Origin: Anaerohalosphaeraceae bacterium
Lineage (GTDB): Bacteria; Planctomycetota; Phycisphaerae; Sedimentisphaerales; Anaerohalosphaeraceae
NCBI GenBank assembly: GCA_030671565.1
Contig: DAOVIC010000006.1
Coordinates: forward strand, 1-20,431
DNA length: 20,431 nucleotides
Direction: 5' to 3'
Part shown: piece after piece, positions 6,929-16,130 of the stretch
Layout: each line of letters opens with the position of its first letter
Numbering within the stretch: position 1 is the stretch's first letter
Translations under genes and position numbers: made by a program
The notes under the pieces: generated by a model
The model's database searches: none
Told to the model about the DNA's origin: nothing
Seen by the model: only the letters and a program-made list of their open reading frames with translations

Positions 6929-7906
6929 ATGAACATTAATAACGAATCAGTTTCCAAAATAAGTATTGGCGGTGAGCAAGAGGAGAACGGGTGGGGTTCG
7001 CTCGGAACTGCGGTTTACATCAAGATCGGTATTATCGCCAGCCTTTTGTATTACCTCTTTTACGAAGAGGTAAATCTTGTCGTTTACCGATGGGTCAATG
7101 ACAGCAGTTGGTCACATGGTTTTTTGATCCCGTTGTTCAGCCTTTATTTTCTCAACCAGCACAAAACCGAGATACTGAGTATTCAGCCCAAACGCAGTTG
7201 GTTTGGACTCGTATTCCTTCTTCTGTTGATCGTTTTTTATCCTCTTAATCATGTGTACTTCCAGGTCGGTTACGCCAAACCTCTGACGGTAGTTGCATGT
7301 CTTGGTTCAATAGTGTTGTTTCTTGGCGGTTGGAAACTGGTACGATATACATGGCTTCCTGTGCTGTACCTTATTTTTGCCGTGCCTCTTCCAGCACGTA
7401 TGTACAAGTCAATAACAATACCGATGCGTCAGTTGGCAGCACAGATCGCAACTGCCCTGCTCGGTCTTGTCCGGGGTCTTGAGGCCACAGCTAACGGTGT
7501 CGTGATCAACGTGATATATAAAGGCAAGCCGCTTGATCCGCCGCTTGATGTCGCCGAAGCCTGTAGCGGAATGCGCCTCTTGATGGCCTTTCTCGCACTT
7601 GGAGTAGCGATGGCCTACCTTCACTGGCGTCCTGCATGGCAACGCCTTGTTCTGCTTTGCAGCACAATCCCGATCGCAATACTTTGTAATATTGTTCGCG
7701 TGACAATCACGGGCTTTATATATATACTGTGGGATCCGAAATATGCCCAGGGTATTTACCATGATATGCTTGGTATGCTAATGCTTCCATTAGCATTTGG
7801 CTTTTACGGGTTACTTGCATGGTTTATGTCGAACCTTTTTGTTGATGAGAAAGTATCTTCAAATACAGAGACGATCATCAGACGCAAGCGGTCCGGAAAC
7901 ACATAA
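6929..7906 (+). CDS. Exosortase (EpsH/Xrt family transpeptidase)
   Basis: Exosortases are polytopic inner-membrane cysteine transpeptidases that recognise short C-terminal sorting tags (PEP-CTERM and variants), cleave them and transfer the protein to a surface anchor. This 325-residue protein has about eight hydrophobic segments and the family hallmark WSHGFLIP at 61-68. The full catalytic triad is present: Cys212 in EACSGMRLL, Arg257 in NIVRV, and His278 in YHDMLG. The C-terminus is short and basic, with no fused EpsI domain. There is no clear Shine-Dalgarno sequence, but the start lies nine bases after the export gene, which suggests coupling. The next gene is the EpsI-like partner. The subtype cannot be told from sequence alone because no sorted substrate is in the window. 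Confidence 0.95.
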   Translation: MNINNESVSKISIGGEQEENGWGSLGTAVYIKIGIIASLLYYLFYEEVNLVVYRWVNDSSWSHGFLIPLFSLYFLNQHKTEILSIQPKRSWFGLVFLLLLIVFYPLNHVYFQVGYAKPLTVVACLGSIVLFLGGWKLVRYTWLPVLYLIFAVPLPARMYKSITIPMRQLAAQIATALLGLVRGLEATANGVVINVIYKGKPLDPPLDVAEACSGMRLLMAFLALGVAMAYLHWRPAWQRLVLLCSTIPIAILCNIVRVTITGFIYILWDPKYAQGIYHDMLGMLMLPLAFGFYGLLAWFMSNLFVDEKVSSNTETIIRRKRSGNT

Positions 7907-7937
7907 GCTAATTTTTTACCTGCGTAAATAATTAGCT
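7906..7937 (+). other. Stable hairpin directly after the exosortase stop
   Basis: AGCTAATT (7906-7913) pairs with AATTAGCT (7930-7937). After one T/T mismatch, TTTAC (7915-7919) pairs with GTAAA (7924-7928), closing on the four-base loop CTGC. The 13 base pairs begin at the last base of the stop codon. The bases after it (GTTTAAG) are not a T-run, so it is not a standard terminator. It could stabilise the upstream mRNA, be a processing site, or reduce readthrough into the EpsI-like gene. Confidence 0.6.
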
Positions 7938-7965
7938 GTTTAAGTCAGTTTATCTCGTATAGGTT

Positions 7966-7994
7966 TCTACAGTGAACACGAGTATATTTATAAT
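7966..7994 (+). promoter_or_regulatory. Candidate internal promoter before the EpsI-like gene
   Basis: TCTACA at 7966-7971 (4 of 6 to -35) is exactly 17 bases before a perfect TATAAT at 7989-7994. Transcription would begin near 8001, about 20 bases before the ATG at 8022. With the hairpin just upstream, this suggests that the EpsI-like, TPR and kinase genes can be expressed separately from the first two genes. The region is A/T-rich, so a chance match is possible. Confidence 0.42.
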
Positions 7995-8021
7995 ATTTTA
8001 ACGGTATCGAGCTCATTTGGT

Positions 8022-8843
8022 ATGGCAATTGGTAAAACAATAAAACCCTATTTGCAGTCGACTTTTTTGATCTGCGTCCTGGTCCTTGCTATAGCGGCAG
8101 TGAGCAAAAAAGCAATGATCAAAATCTCTGGTATTGCCGTAACTAAGGAAGCAATACCACTTAAAAAGTCTATGGATGATATTGACGAGTCCCTGCTTAC
8201 GCCTTACATTATCACAAGGCGTGGGAAAATCGAAAACCTTGACGTTCTCGAGAGCCTAGGAACAGATGAGTATATCGAGTGGATACTTGAAGACACGGAA
8301 ACAGGAAAATACAGCCCGACGCGATACTGCTCTCTTTTCATAACATACTACACAGGCGACCCTGACCAGGTACCTCATGTACCTGAAGAATGTTATACCG
8401 GTTCCGGCAACCAACAGTTGGCCAGCCGAACCATACGTTTATCGATCGGAAAAGATGATCAGAAACGAGAGCTTGACGCTAAATCTCTTGTTTTTCGCCC
8501 GGGCAATGATACGGAATGGAATGTTACAAATTTTTCTCGTCTTTATTTCTTCCGTGCAAACGGATTTTATGCTAATAGCCGAGAAGGTGTTCGGGCAATA
8601 ATGTTTAAGAATATATTTGGCAAGTACTCTTATTTTTCAAAAGTAGAATGGGAATTTTTCGGCATGTCGGCCCATGGAACTAAAATACGGCCGAAACAAG
8701 ATGAAATAGCCGAGGGTAGCGAAAAACTATTGAGCATACTTGTTCCGCTTTTGGAAAACGAGCACTGGCCGGACTGGAATCAGGATGATGCCACAAAAGA
8801 TTCGGCAAAAAACGAAGTTATCGGCACTAATGACATTAAGTAG
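8022..8843 (+). CDS. EpsI-like exosortase-associated protein
   Basis: EpsI-family (DUF3485-type) proteins accompany exosortases in EPS loci, either fused to them or as separate genes. Their biochemical role is not settled. This 273-residue protein has one N-terminal membrane segment (about 13-29). The family signature follows: paired tyrosines Tyr109-Tyr110, then HVPEECYTGSG at 119-129 with conserved His119 and Cys124. This resembles the His-Pro and Cys-x-Gly-x-Gly pattern of EpsI. The body would lie outside the cytoplasmic membrane. The C-terminus (about 250-273) is polar and probably disordered. The gene lies 115 bases after the exosortase, in the same direction, with a hairpin and promoter-like sequence between them. 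The ribosome-binding site is poor. The assignment rests on the motif and the neighbour together. Confidence 0.82.
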   Translation: MAIGKTIKPYLQSTFLICVLVLAIAAVSKKAMIKISGIAVTKEAIPLKKSMDDIDESLLTPYIITRRGKIENLDVLESLGTDEYIEWILEDTETGKYSPTRYCSLFITYYTGDPDQVPHVPEECYTGSGNQQLASRTIRLSIGKDDQKRELDAKSLVFRPGNDTEWNVTNFSRLYFFRANGFYANSREGVRAIMFKNIFGKYSYFSKVEWEFFGMSAHGTKIRPKQDEIAEGSEKLLSILVPLLENEHWPDWNQDDATKDSAKNEVIGTNDIK

Positions 8844-8889
8844 TTTAAATTAACAAGTTTGACATTGAGTTAGACAAGGGATGCATAGT

Positions 8890-11800
8890 ATGGCCAAGAG
8901 GTTAAATAAAAAAGTGGCGCTTATAGGCTCACTGTTTCTTGTAATTGTTCTTTTCGGGGTGATCTTTCTGGGACTGAGATACAGCAAGGACCCATATGAA
9001 TATATCAATGATGCAGAAGAACTGCTTGCAAAAGTAAATACCGAAGTTGGAATCGCGACCGCGTCGAACGATTATAGCGAGGAAAAAATAGAGGAGATCG
9101 AAGAACAATATAAGCTTGTCGAGGAGACCTACAAGAAAGCATACGGATGTGCCAGGACTGTCGAACATAAAATCGAGATACTGTTTTTCCTTGCCGAGCT
9201 TAACAAAATTGACAATGCATATCATCCCAAGAAATGGAAGAAATTACGCGGATGCTGGATGGGCGTCGTTAACATCGATCCCAAACATGTCGACGCACGC
9301 ATGAAATTGTTAAAGTACTATTATGAAGCCGGTAACAGCCGCAGTCAAGCTGGCGGCGGAAGCACCAATCCGGTCTGGAGAACCGTAGAAACAACCGCCA
9401 CAGACCTGGTCAACATATTAAAAGACACAGGCATGGAGGAAGATTTGTTTGTGTTGAAAGCGAAGGCACGTGCGACACTTGAGATCGTAATGTCAGGCCA
9501 AACAACCAATGCGGAAAAAAGCATCAACGATACGATCGCTGAACTGAGGCATCTACAGCAAGTATCCCCTTCTGACGCGGACATCTATCTTTATCTGGCG
9601 AGAGCCCGGGGCGAACTTGGCAAATTATTAGATGCTCGTTCGGTCCCTAATTCAATTAAAAAAGCAGAAGATGCACTATATGCAATACTGATCGAAGGAC
9701 GGCACCTGGCCGAGGACAAGGCAAAAATCGAGGCCGCCCTGCTGAATTTCAAGGTTGCTCAGGCAAAAAGGATAAATGACAAAACCGAACGCATACAAAA
9801 AATAAAAGATTTGCGAGTCGAATATGAAACTCTGGCAAACATATATAATACGAATGCGGCAGTGTATACCGAACTGGCGGGCTTTTACATGTCAGACGAC
9901 TCTTTAGCCAATGCTATAGACGCCATAGAAAAAGCCATAGAGCTTGATGATGCAAACGTTCAGTACGCACTGGTGGCAACTACACTTTACTATAATGACT
10001 TTTCGATCAACAAAAAAGATGATTCATTAAATAAGGCTATCAAGCTGGGAAAAAACACATCGAAACTTCCGGACGCACAAAAAATGACAGCCGGTCCTCG
10101 CGAACAACTGTCCAGAGTGAACTATTATTCGCTTCTTACATTACGTGGCAATCTCCTGATAGAAAAGGCTCTTTGGGCCAACGAAATGGGGGACGAAGAA
10201 GAAAAGTCGCGTGCGATATCTGAGGCAGAATTGTTGATTCATAACATCAAACAGTTCCTTACAGAGAACAAGATCATCTTCGCGAAGTGGGATGGGCTGC
10301 TCGCAATGGCCAAAGGTGACAATGAAACAGCCATTCGCGAACTTTTCATGTGTCAGGCGGAACTTAAAGCTACTGAACGTGTCGACCCGTTGGTGTCCTA
10401 TTTTCTGTCACGAATACTCGCCGACCGACCTGAAATTGGCGCACGGGTAGATTTTTTGGCCGAAGCACTCTTCAATCGTTATAAAAGCAAGAGCTTTGTG
10501 AGCATTGCAATAACAAAACCTGAGGCCCTTCTGGATTATGCTAAGATAATGCTGCAGTTACAGCAATTGAGCGATGCCATTACGGTAATTGACATCTTCG
10601 ACGAAAGAGTGGGGACAACGGAACGGAGTAAACAACTTCGGGCATTGGCATATATCAGGAACGGACAACTCGATGACGCCAAGCTCATACTTTCGGAACT
10701 TGATTCGCAGTTGCCCGAAACCATCCCTATTAAAATCGGCTTGCTTACACAACAGATACTTCGGTTTTCCAAAGCACTGGAAAGCACTGGGTCATCTTCA
10801 CTGGAACACGAAAGCCTCGATGGTGAATCTTATTCTCGTTTTGAACTGGGAAAGTATCGAAAAGAACGCGTAGAACTAATCAAAGAACTCTTGAAATTAC
10901 AACCGGAACAGGTCCCTGTGCCGCGTGGGATTTGTGATGATATGTTGCGATCTGGCGACAAGGAAAGTGCACTGCAACTGATCGAAGCATTTCTGGAAGA
11001 ACGTCCGGAAAATACCAATGCCAAGCTTTACAGGCGTTTTTTAAGGGAACCTGACCCATTGAATATCCCTTCTCAACGCCGCAATGAACTTCGAATAGCC
11101 GTACTTAACGAGATTCCTGATGAGACCGAACGCCATATTGGGCTTGGGCTTCATTATAACAGTGCAGGTGAACTGGATTTGTCTCAGGCAGAGTTTGAAA
11201 AAGCTCTTGCGATAACGCCTGATAACCAGGAAGCGGTTTCAGGTCTTTTCGATATCGCGATTGCCAACAAGGATATACCGCAAGCAACGAAAATGGCTGA
11301 AATCGCGTATCAGCATAACCTTGACAAATGTGAAGGTGAGTTTTTTGCTGCACGCCTTGATATGGCTAATGAGTCATTCCAGGACGCACTTAAACATCTT
11401 GATCGTTGCCTTGAACTTCGCCCCATCTTTCCGTACGCCCTGCTGATCAAGAGTCAGATATACCTAACACTTGAGGATTATGACAATGCCGTTGAAATGG
11501 CGAAGTCTGCTGCAGTGATGAATACACTTGACGGAACACTCGCCAAGCAGGCGGTTACGGCCATTCGTGCACGTAATGCTAACCTTGGGATGAATGTCAG
11601 CGCATTACAACGAAAAGAACTTGAGGATTTTCTGGCCAGAGCGATCGCACTTAATACTACAGAGTGGCAATTGCAAGTTATATATGCCGAACTTATAATG
11701 GATAGAGAACCCGATAAAGCGATCGCACTAATGCAAAGTACGGCGAGACAATTTCCAACGATTCAGACAAGTATGCTGCTTGGCAAATTAGCGATGAAAC

Positions 11801-13701
11801 TTGGCATAAAAGAGATCGACAAGGAACAAAAAGCGTTCTATCTCGGCGTAGCGGGAAAGGCTTTCGAAACGGCTTATACATCTGACCCCAGCAATAATGA
11901 AGTACTTGATGCTTACTCGGAATATCTTCGTATAACAAGCAGACACGAAGAGGCGAGACAACTCCTTGGAGACCGTCAAGACGTAATGTGGCAGTTTCAC
12001 GTACGTGATGGACAATTTGAGAAGGCAAAGGAGATTCTGCTCGTACTATATGAAACCGATCCAAAAGATAACGGTATCCTGAAGGGTCTGACAAAAGTAT
12101 CTCTGGCTCTCAGCGACCATGAAAATCTTAAGCGGTATTCAGAAGAATTGCTGGCGGTTGAGGGTACCATTGACAATAAACTTCTCCAAATTCACTATTT
12201 CCTTGAAACCCAACTTTTTGACGAAGCAGAGATCAAGCTGGCAAGTTTCCGTAAACATCATAAGGATGAAACCCGCGGAATAATGCTTGAAGCGTGGTCA
12301 AAGATGTCAAAGGGCGAAATTGCTGAAGCTCTGGTGCTGATAGATATAACTCTGAAAGCTGACCCGGAAAATGCGATAGCCTGGCGTCTCAGCGGACAGA
12401 TCAACATGCTTAACGGAGATATCGATCAAGCAATCAGGGACCTGCAAAAAAGTAAGTCGATAGAGGCTACGTCGTCGGTTCAACTTGAGCTTGCTAACGC
12501 TCACAGACAGAACGGCAACATGAACGAAGCGATTGGCGTTCTGGTTCAAGCGGTAGAGGATGACCGTGCTTCTTTAAATCTGTGGGCGATGCTGGAAAGG
12601 CTATATATAGAAACAGGCCGCAGGTCCGACCTGGGTCAGTTCTACAACCAAGTTCTTAGGAAATATCCAGAAAGTCCCTATTGGCTATTTCGTTCGGGTG
12701 TTTTTGCGTTACAGGACATGCGGTTCCTTGACGCAGAAAAACTCTTCCTGAAGTCGTGGAAGCAAAGCAATGAATCCGCAGAAAACATGGCTGCTCTTGA
12801 TGGTTATCTTAATTCTCTGCAAAAATCGCGCAAACATGAGGCTGTTCTCAACTATGCCCAACAGTACATAGAAACCGAATCAGCCCCTGTAGCATATTTG
12901 AATATGGCAAGCTCGCAGTTGTATCTTGGCAACCGGCAGAAGGCACTTGAATGCTATAACAACGCCATAGAAAAGAGCGACAAGAACAATAATTTCATCC
13001 TTAAAGTTCTTAGGGAAATGTCAAAAACTCTCGGCCCCCAGGAGGTGACGCAATGGTGCAACAATCGTATCCGAACGAAACCTGACTCATTGCCTGCAAA
13101 CCTTATGCTATGCACTCTCGCACAAGAAAAGAATGACTTTCAAGAGGCTCTGCGTTATGTAAACGTTTCTCTTGGTCTGGCTGAAGGACAAGAAGAAGGC
13201 CAGCTTGAGATACTGGCGATGAAAGGACAGCTGTTGGTCCAGGTTTACCTGAAAGACTCAACGACAGAATCTTTATCAGGGGCAATTGAGGTCTATGAAG
13301 CTATACTAAAAAAACGGCCTAACAACTCCGGGGTTATGAACAATCTGGCATATCTTTACGTAGAGAGCGATCAGAAAATCGACCAAGCCGTTGAGTATGC
13401 AAAACGAGCGCATGAGATGTCCCCTGCCGATGCCAACAAGATGGATACTTATGCCTATACTTTATATAAAATCGGCAAGTATAAAGAGGCTGAACAATTG
13501 TTCCAGGAAGCGATACATCTACTTCAAAAACAAAACATCCATACAGGATGGGAAGTTTTTTATCACCATGGAATGGCTCAGGAAGCCCTTGGACAGTTCA
13601 ATAATGCAAAAACTTCGTATGAGCTTGCGCTGAAAAACGGAGCAGGCGAGATATCGGAAAAGAATATGAAAAAGTTAACGGACGCCCTTGATCGTATTTA
13701 A
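8890..13701 (+). CDS. Giant membrane-anchored TPR protein of the export locus
   Basis: I take the ATG at 8890 rather than 8881 because AAGGG (8876-8880) then has a nine-base spacing. This gives 1603 residues. A single hydrophobic segment (about 9-28) after a lysine-rich start looks like an uncleaved signal anchor, which would place the rest outside the cytoplasmic membrane. Nearly all of the remainder is helical repeat sequence with degenerate and clear TPR units. Clear examples lie near 750-810, 1160-1260, 1333-1365 and 1477-1585 (LAYLYV then AVEYAKRAHEMSP, and YTLYKIGKYKEAEQLF). No enzymatic motif is seen. Large TPR proteins such as PrsT occur in proteobacterial PEP-CTERM/EPS loci, and AlgK-type TPR proteins scaffold polysaccharide secretion. 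A periplasmic scaffold linking the Wza-like protein, the kinase and the exosortase is therefore a reasonable inference. Confidence 0.88.
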   Translation: MAKRLNKKVALIGSLFLVIVLFGVIFLGLRYSKDPYEYINDAEELLAKVNTEVGIATASNDYSEEKIEEIEEQYKLVEETYKKAYGCARTVEHKIEILFFLAELNKIDNAYHPKKWKKLRGCWMGVVNIDPKHVDARMKLLKYYYEAGNSRSQAGGGSTNPVWRTVETTATDLVNILKDTGMEEDLFVLKAKARATLEIVMSGQTTNAEKSINDTIAELRHLQQVSPSDADIYLYLARARGELGKLLDARSVPNSIKKAEDALYAILIEGRHLAEDKAKIEAALLNFKVAQAKRINDKTERIQKIKDLRVEYETLANIYNTNAAVYTELAGFYMSDDSLANAIDAIEKAIELDDANVQYALVATTLYYNDFSINKKDDSLNKAIKLGKNTSKLPDAQKMTAGPREQLSRVNYYSLLTLRGNLLIEKALWANEMGDEEEKSRAISEAELLIHNIKQFLTENKIIFAKWDGLLAMAKGDNETAIRELFMCQAELKATERVDPLVSYFLSRILADRPEIGARVDFLAEALFNRYKSKSFVSIAITKPEALLDYAKIMLQLQQLSDAITVIDIFDERVGTTERSKQLRALAYIRNGQLDDAKLILSELDSQLPETIPIKIGLLTQQILRFSKALESTGSSSLEHESLDGESYSRFELGKYRKERVELIKELLKLQPEQVPVPRGICDDMLRSGDKESALQLIEAFLEERPENTNAKLYRRFLREPDPLNIPSQRRNELRIAVLNEIPDETERHIGLGLHYNSAGELDLSQAEFEKALAITPDNQEAVSGLFDIAIANKDIPQATKMAEIAYQHNLDKCEGEFFAARLDMANESFQDALKHLDRCLELRPIFPYALLIKSQIYLTLEDYDNAVEMAKSAAVMNTLDGTLAKQAVTAIRARNANLGMNVSALQRKELEDFLARAIALNTTEWQLQVIYAELIMDREPDKAIALMQSTARQFPTIQTSMLLGKLAMKLGIKEIDKEQKAFYLGVAGKAFETAYTSDPSNNEVLDAYSEYLRITSRHEEARQLLGDRQDVMWQFHVRDGQFEKAKEILLVLYETDPKDNGILKGLTKVSLALSDHENLKRYSEELLAVEGTIDNKLLQIHYFLETQLFDEAEIKLASFRKHHKDETRGIMLEAWSKMSKGEIAEALVLIDITLKADPENAIAWRLSGQINMLNGDIDQAIRDLQKSKSIEATSSVQLELANAHRQNGNMNEAIGVLVQAVEDDRASLNLWAMLERLYIETGRRSDLGQFYNQVLRKYPESPYWLFRSGVFALQDMRFLDAEKLFLKSWKQSNESAENMAALDGYLNSLQKSRKHEAVLNYAQQYIETESAPVAYLNMASSQLYLGNRQKALECYNNAIEKSDKNNNFILKVLREMSKTLGPQEVTQWCNNRIRTKPDSLPANLMLCTLAQEKNDFQEALRYVNVSLGLAEGQEEGQLEILAMKGQLLVQVYLKDSTTESLSGAIEVYEAILKKRPNNSGVMNNLAYLYVESDQKIDQAVEYAKRAHEMSPADANKMDTYAYTLYKIGKYKEAEQLFQEAIHLLQKQNIHTGWEVFYHHGMAQEALGQFNNAKTSYELALKNGAGEISEKNMKKLTDALDRI

Positions 13702-13760
13702 GGCAACTAATCGACCTATATACGACAGAGTTTAATGTCCAGTAAAGGAGATCAGATAAT

Positions 13761-15992
13761 ATGGCAGGTCAATTTCAAACAAGGAACGTATCCGCTGGTT
13801 CAATCGGAAATCGGATGCCTGCACAGATGGCATCGCAGGGCATGACTCCAAAAGAGATTTTAGCCATTATTCGCAGGCACTTATTTCTCATTGTGTTCAT
13901 GACCGTAATTGGCACCTTTATAGGTGGCGGCAGTTGGTTTCTGCTCCGCAGATATGCGCCCCGATATAGAGCACAGGCTTTAATCGCGGTTTCGCCTCCC
14001 GGCACTGAAGACCCGGATCGTTTTGCAACATCGACACCCAACCGTGACATATACTTAAACTTCCGTAAATCGAAAGCGTTCTCGCTTAAACGACCTGGTA
14101 ACCTCCGAAGACTTTTGCGCGAATCTGATGCGGTACGACAAACAGTATGGTTCACTTCTTTCGGTAATGACGAGGTTAAGCGGCTTGAAAATCTCGACAA
14201 AAACCTTGCCGCTTCTGCGCAAAAGGATATGGACTATATTCTTGTTTCGATGATATGCGGCAGTGCCAATGACGCGGCGTTGATCACAAATGAGATGGTT
14301 AAACTCTTCCTCGGAATAGAGGATCAACAGTCTAAAGGCGATATTCGTGAACAACTTGCAAAACGAAATGGCCAGTTGGAAGATCTACAGGAAGATCTGC
14401 GAGTAGCAGAAGAGACACTTGACGGAATCCGTAAAGGGACAGAATTCGCTAATTTGGAAGCAACGAGCTTTCGGTCTTATATAGACGATAAGCTTGAGCA
14501 AGTGGAAAACCGCCGTAATGAAATCGCAAGCCAGGTAAGCAAACTGGAAACAATGGCAGAGATCATTCGAAAACGATCACAAGGTAGTTATGACGAAGTC
14601 GTAAAAGAGCAGGCTGACCGTGATACAACCGCGATCAGTTTGCGATTAAGAATCATTGACCTTGAGATGATCCTCGCTGAACAACTTACACATTTAGGTG
14701 CGAATCATCGACAGGTTAAGGAAACTCGGGATGCCCTGAAACAAACACAAGAAGAACTTCTAAAGCGGGTAGCATACATCTCGGACTTGGCACGCAAATC
14801 CCAACTCGTTCAAATTGAGGATCAACTAATAACGGTATCGTCAGAAAGAGACACGCTCCAAACACAACGGGTAGAGGCCCGTCAAGAATACAAGGCCCTG
14901 AGTCTGATTCGAGCGGATTATACGAAGCAAACTGTACAAAGAGACAAACTTCGTGAGAACATTGCAGACGCCGAGAGTTTCATTCGAAAACTCAATGCTA
15001 TACATGACGACCCTACCGCAAATAAGCTGCGGCTTGCGAGTTCTGCAATACCCCCTGACACGATGAGTTCGCCGCAGCCAATGGTTTTTATTCCCGGTGG
15101 CTTCGTGCTTGGCTTTATGGCAGGTATCGGACTTGCGTTCATGATCGAGCTGCTCAACGACTTAGTACGAACCCCACGCGATGTAATGAAACATCTTCGT
15201 ACACCTCTTCTGGGAACGATCTGCCATAAGTCTGAGGACGCCGCAGTACGCAAAGTAGATCTTTATCACGTTGTGAAGCAAGCCCCCTATTCAATAATGA
15301 GTGAGTGCTACCGTCAATTAAGAACTAACCTGAAACTAAGCAATGCAAACGGTTCCCACAAATCACTGCTTATTACGAGTGCTGCAATGGAAGACGGTAA
15401 AACAACGACGGCAGTGAACTTGTGCTATACAATGGTTGCCAACGACCGTACCGTTGTACTAGTTGACACAAACTTCCAGAAACCTGCAACTGTTAATCTT
15501 TTCCCAGAGAACGGAAAAGACGGGATCTCCACGGGCGGTTCAGGTTTGGGCCTGAGTAACTACCTGATGGGACAATGCGATAAAGAAAAGGTGATACGCA
15601 CTTCCGGTATCGAAGGCCTCGACATAGTTGACAGCGGTCAGATGCCCCTGAACACGGCAGAACTCCTTGGAAGCAACAGAATGAAAGAGATCATCGATGA
15701 TCTAAGCAAAAAATATGACTATGTGATCATTGACGGACCTCCCCTTCTCGTAAGTGAAGCCAAAATGCTTGTCGACGCAACAGACGGAACAATAGTCGTG
15801 TTCAATGCGATGTCGACAAAGCGTGGAGCCGCACAACGTACGCTGCGTGAACTTCGTGAGATCAATGCAAATCTGGTTGGTACGGTACTAATAGGCGTTC
15901 GCTCATTAAAGGGTGGCTACTTCCGTGAAGTTTACCGTTCATATCAGGAATACCAGGATATTGCAAAATCGCATGAAACTGCTTCTGTCTAG
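13761..15992 (+). CDS. Wzc/CpsD-like polysaccharide co-polymerase and tyrosine autokinase
   Basis: This 743-residue protein fuses a Wzz/GumC-type chain-length and co-polymerase part to a cytoplasmic BY-kinase domain. TM1 is about 40-62 and TM2 about 440-463, just after a proline-rich stretch. Between them lie about 220 residues of predicted coiled coil (roughly 195-420). The kinase part starts with ECYRQLRTNLKL near 515-526. Walker A is S540 to T549 with Lys547. Walker B is YVIIDGPP with Asp658. Four tyrosines near the C-terminus (720, 725, 728, 731) form the expected autophosphorylation cluster. Walker A' is unusual: VDTNFQKP at 568-575, where the family expects DxDxR. A strong AAAGGAG (13744-13750) precedes the start. 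The gene follows the TPR gene by 59 bases and is probably in the same transcript. It should control polymer length and export through the Wza-like channel. Confidence 0.93.
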   Translation: MAGQFQTRNVSAGSIGNRMPAQMASQGMTPKEILAIIRRHLFLIVFMTVIGTFIGGGSWFLLRRYAPRYRAQALIAVSPPGTEDPDRFATSTPNRDIYLNFRKSKAFSLKRPGNLRRLLRESDAVRQTVWFTSFGNDEVKRLENLDKNLAASAQKDMDYILVSMICGSANDAALITNEMVKLFLGIEDQQSKGDIREQLAKRNGQLEDLQEDLRVAEETLDGIRKGTEFANLEATSFRSYIDDKLEQVENRRNEIASQVSKLETMAEIIRKRSQGSYDEVVKEQADRDTTAISLRLRIIDLEMILAEQLTHLGANHRQVKETRDALKQTQEELLKRVAYISDLARKSQLVQIEDQLITVSSERDTLQTQRVEARQEYKALSLIRADYTKQTVQRDKLRENIADAESFIRKLNAIHDDPTANKLRLASSAIPPDTMSSPQPMVFIPGGFVLGFMAGIGLAFMIELLNDLVRTPRDVMKHLRTPLLGTICHKSEDAAVRKVDLYHVVKQAPYSIMSECYRQLRTNLKLSNANGSHKSLLITSAAMEDGKTTTAVNLCYTMVANDRTVVLVDTNFQKPATVNLFPENGKDGISTGGSGLGLSNYLMGQCDKEKVIRTSGIEGLDIVDSGQMPLNTAELLGSNRMKEIIDDLSKKYDYVIIDGPPLLVSEAKMLVDATDGTIVVFNAMSTKRGAAQRTLRELREINANLVGTVLIGVRSLKGGYFREVYRSYQEYQDIAKSHETASV

Positions 15993-16004
15993 CAGAAAGA
16001 CTCC

Positions 16005-16033
16005 TTGACAGGGGACCGTGTTTCGGATATACA
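16005..16033 (+). promoter_or_regulatory. Promoter of the epimerase gene
   Basis: A perfect -35 TTGACA (16005-16010) lies 17 bases before TATACA (16028-16033, 4 of 6 to -10). It is 13 bases after the kinase stop. Transcription would start near 16040 and give a leader of about 90 bases containing the hairpins at 16050-16075. This suggests the epimerase can be expressed independently of the operon upstream. Confidence 0.55.
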
Positions 16034-16049
16034 TTTTGGGTAAGACAAT

Positions 16050-16075
16050 GGCACCCCGGCAGGCGGTGTGCCTGC
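16050..16075 (+). other. Overlapping, mutually exclusive hairpins in the epimerase leader
   Basis: GCAGGC (16059-16064) pairs perfectly with GCCTGC (16070-16075) around GGTGT. Alternatively GGCAC and CCG (16050-16054, 16056-16058) pair with CGG and GTGCC (16064-16066, 16068-16072) across one C/T mismatch. The two folds share bases and cannot form together. No T-run follows either fold, so neither is a normal terminator for the kinase gene. Confidence 0.45.
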
Positions 16076-16130
16076 GTGATGTATATTTGAAGCAGTTCTC
16101 TACCTGCGACAGTTTATCTGGAGTTATTTT

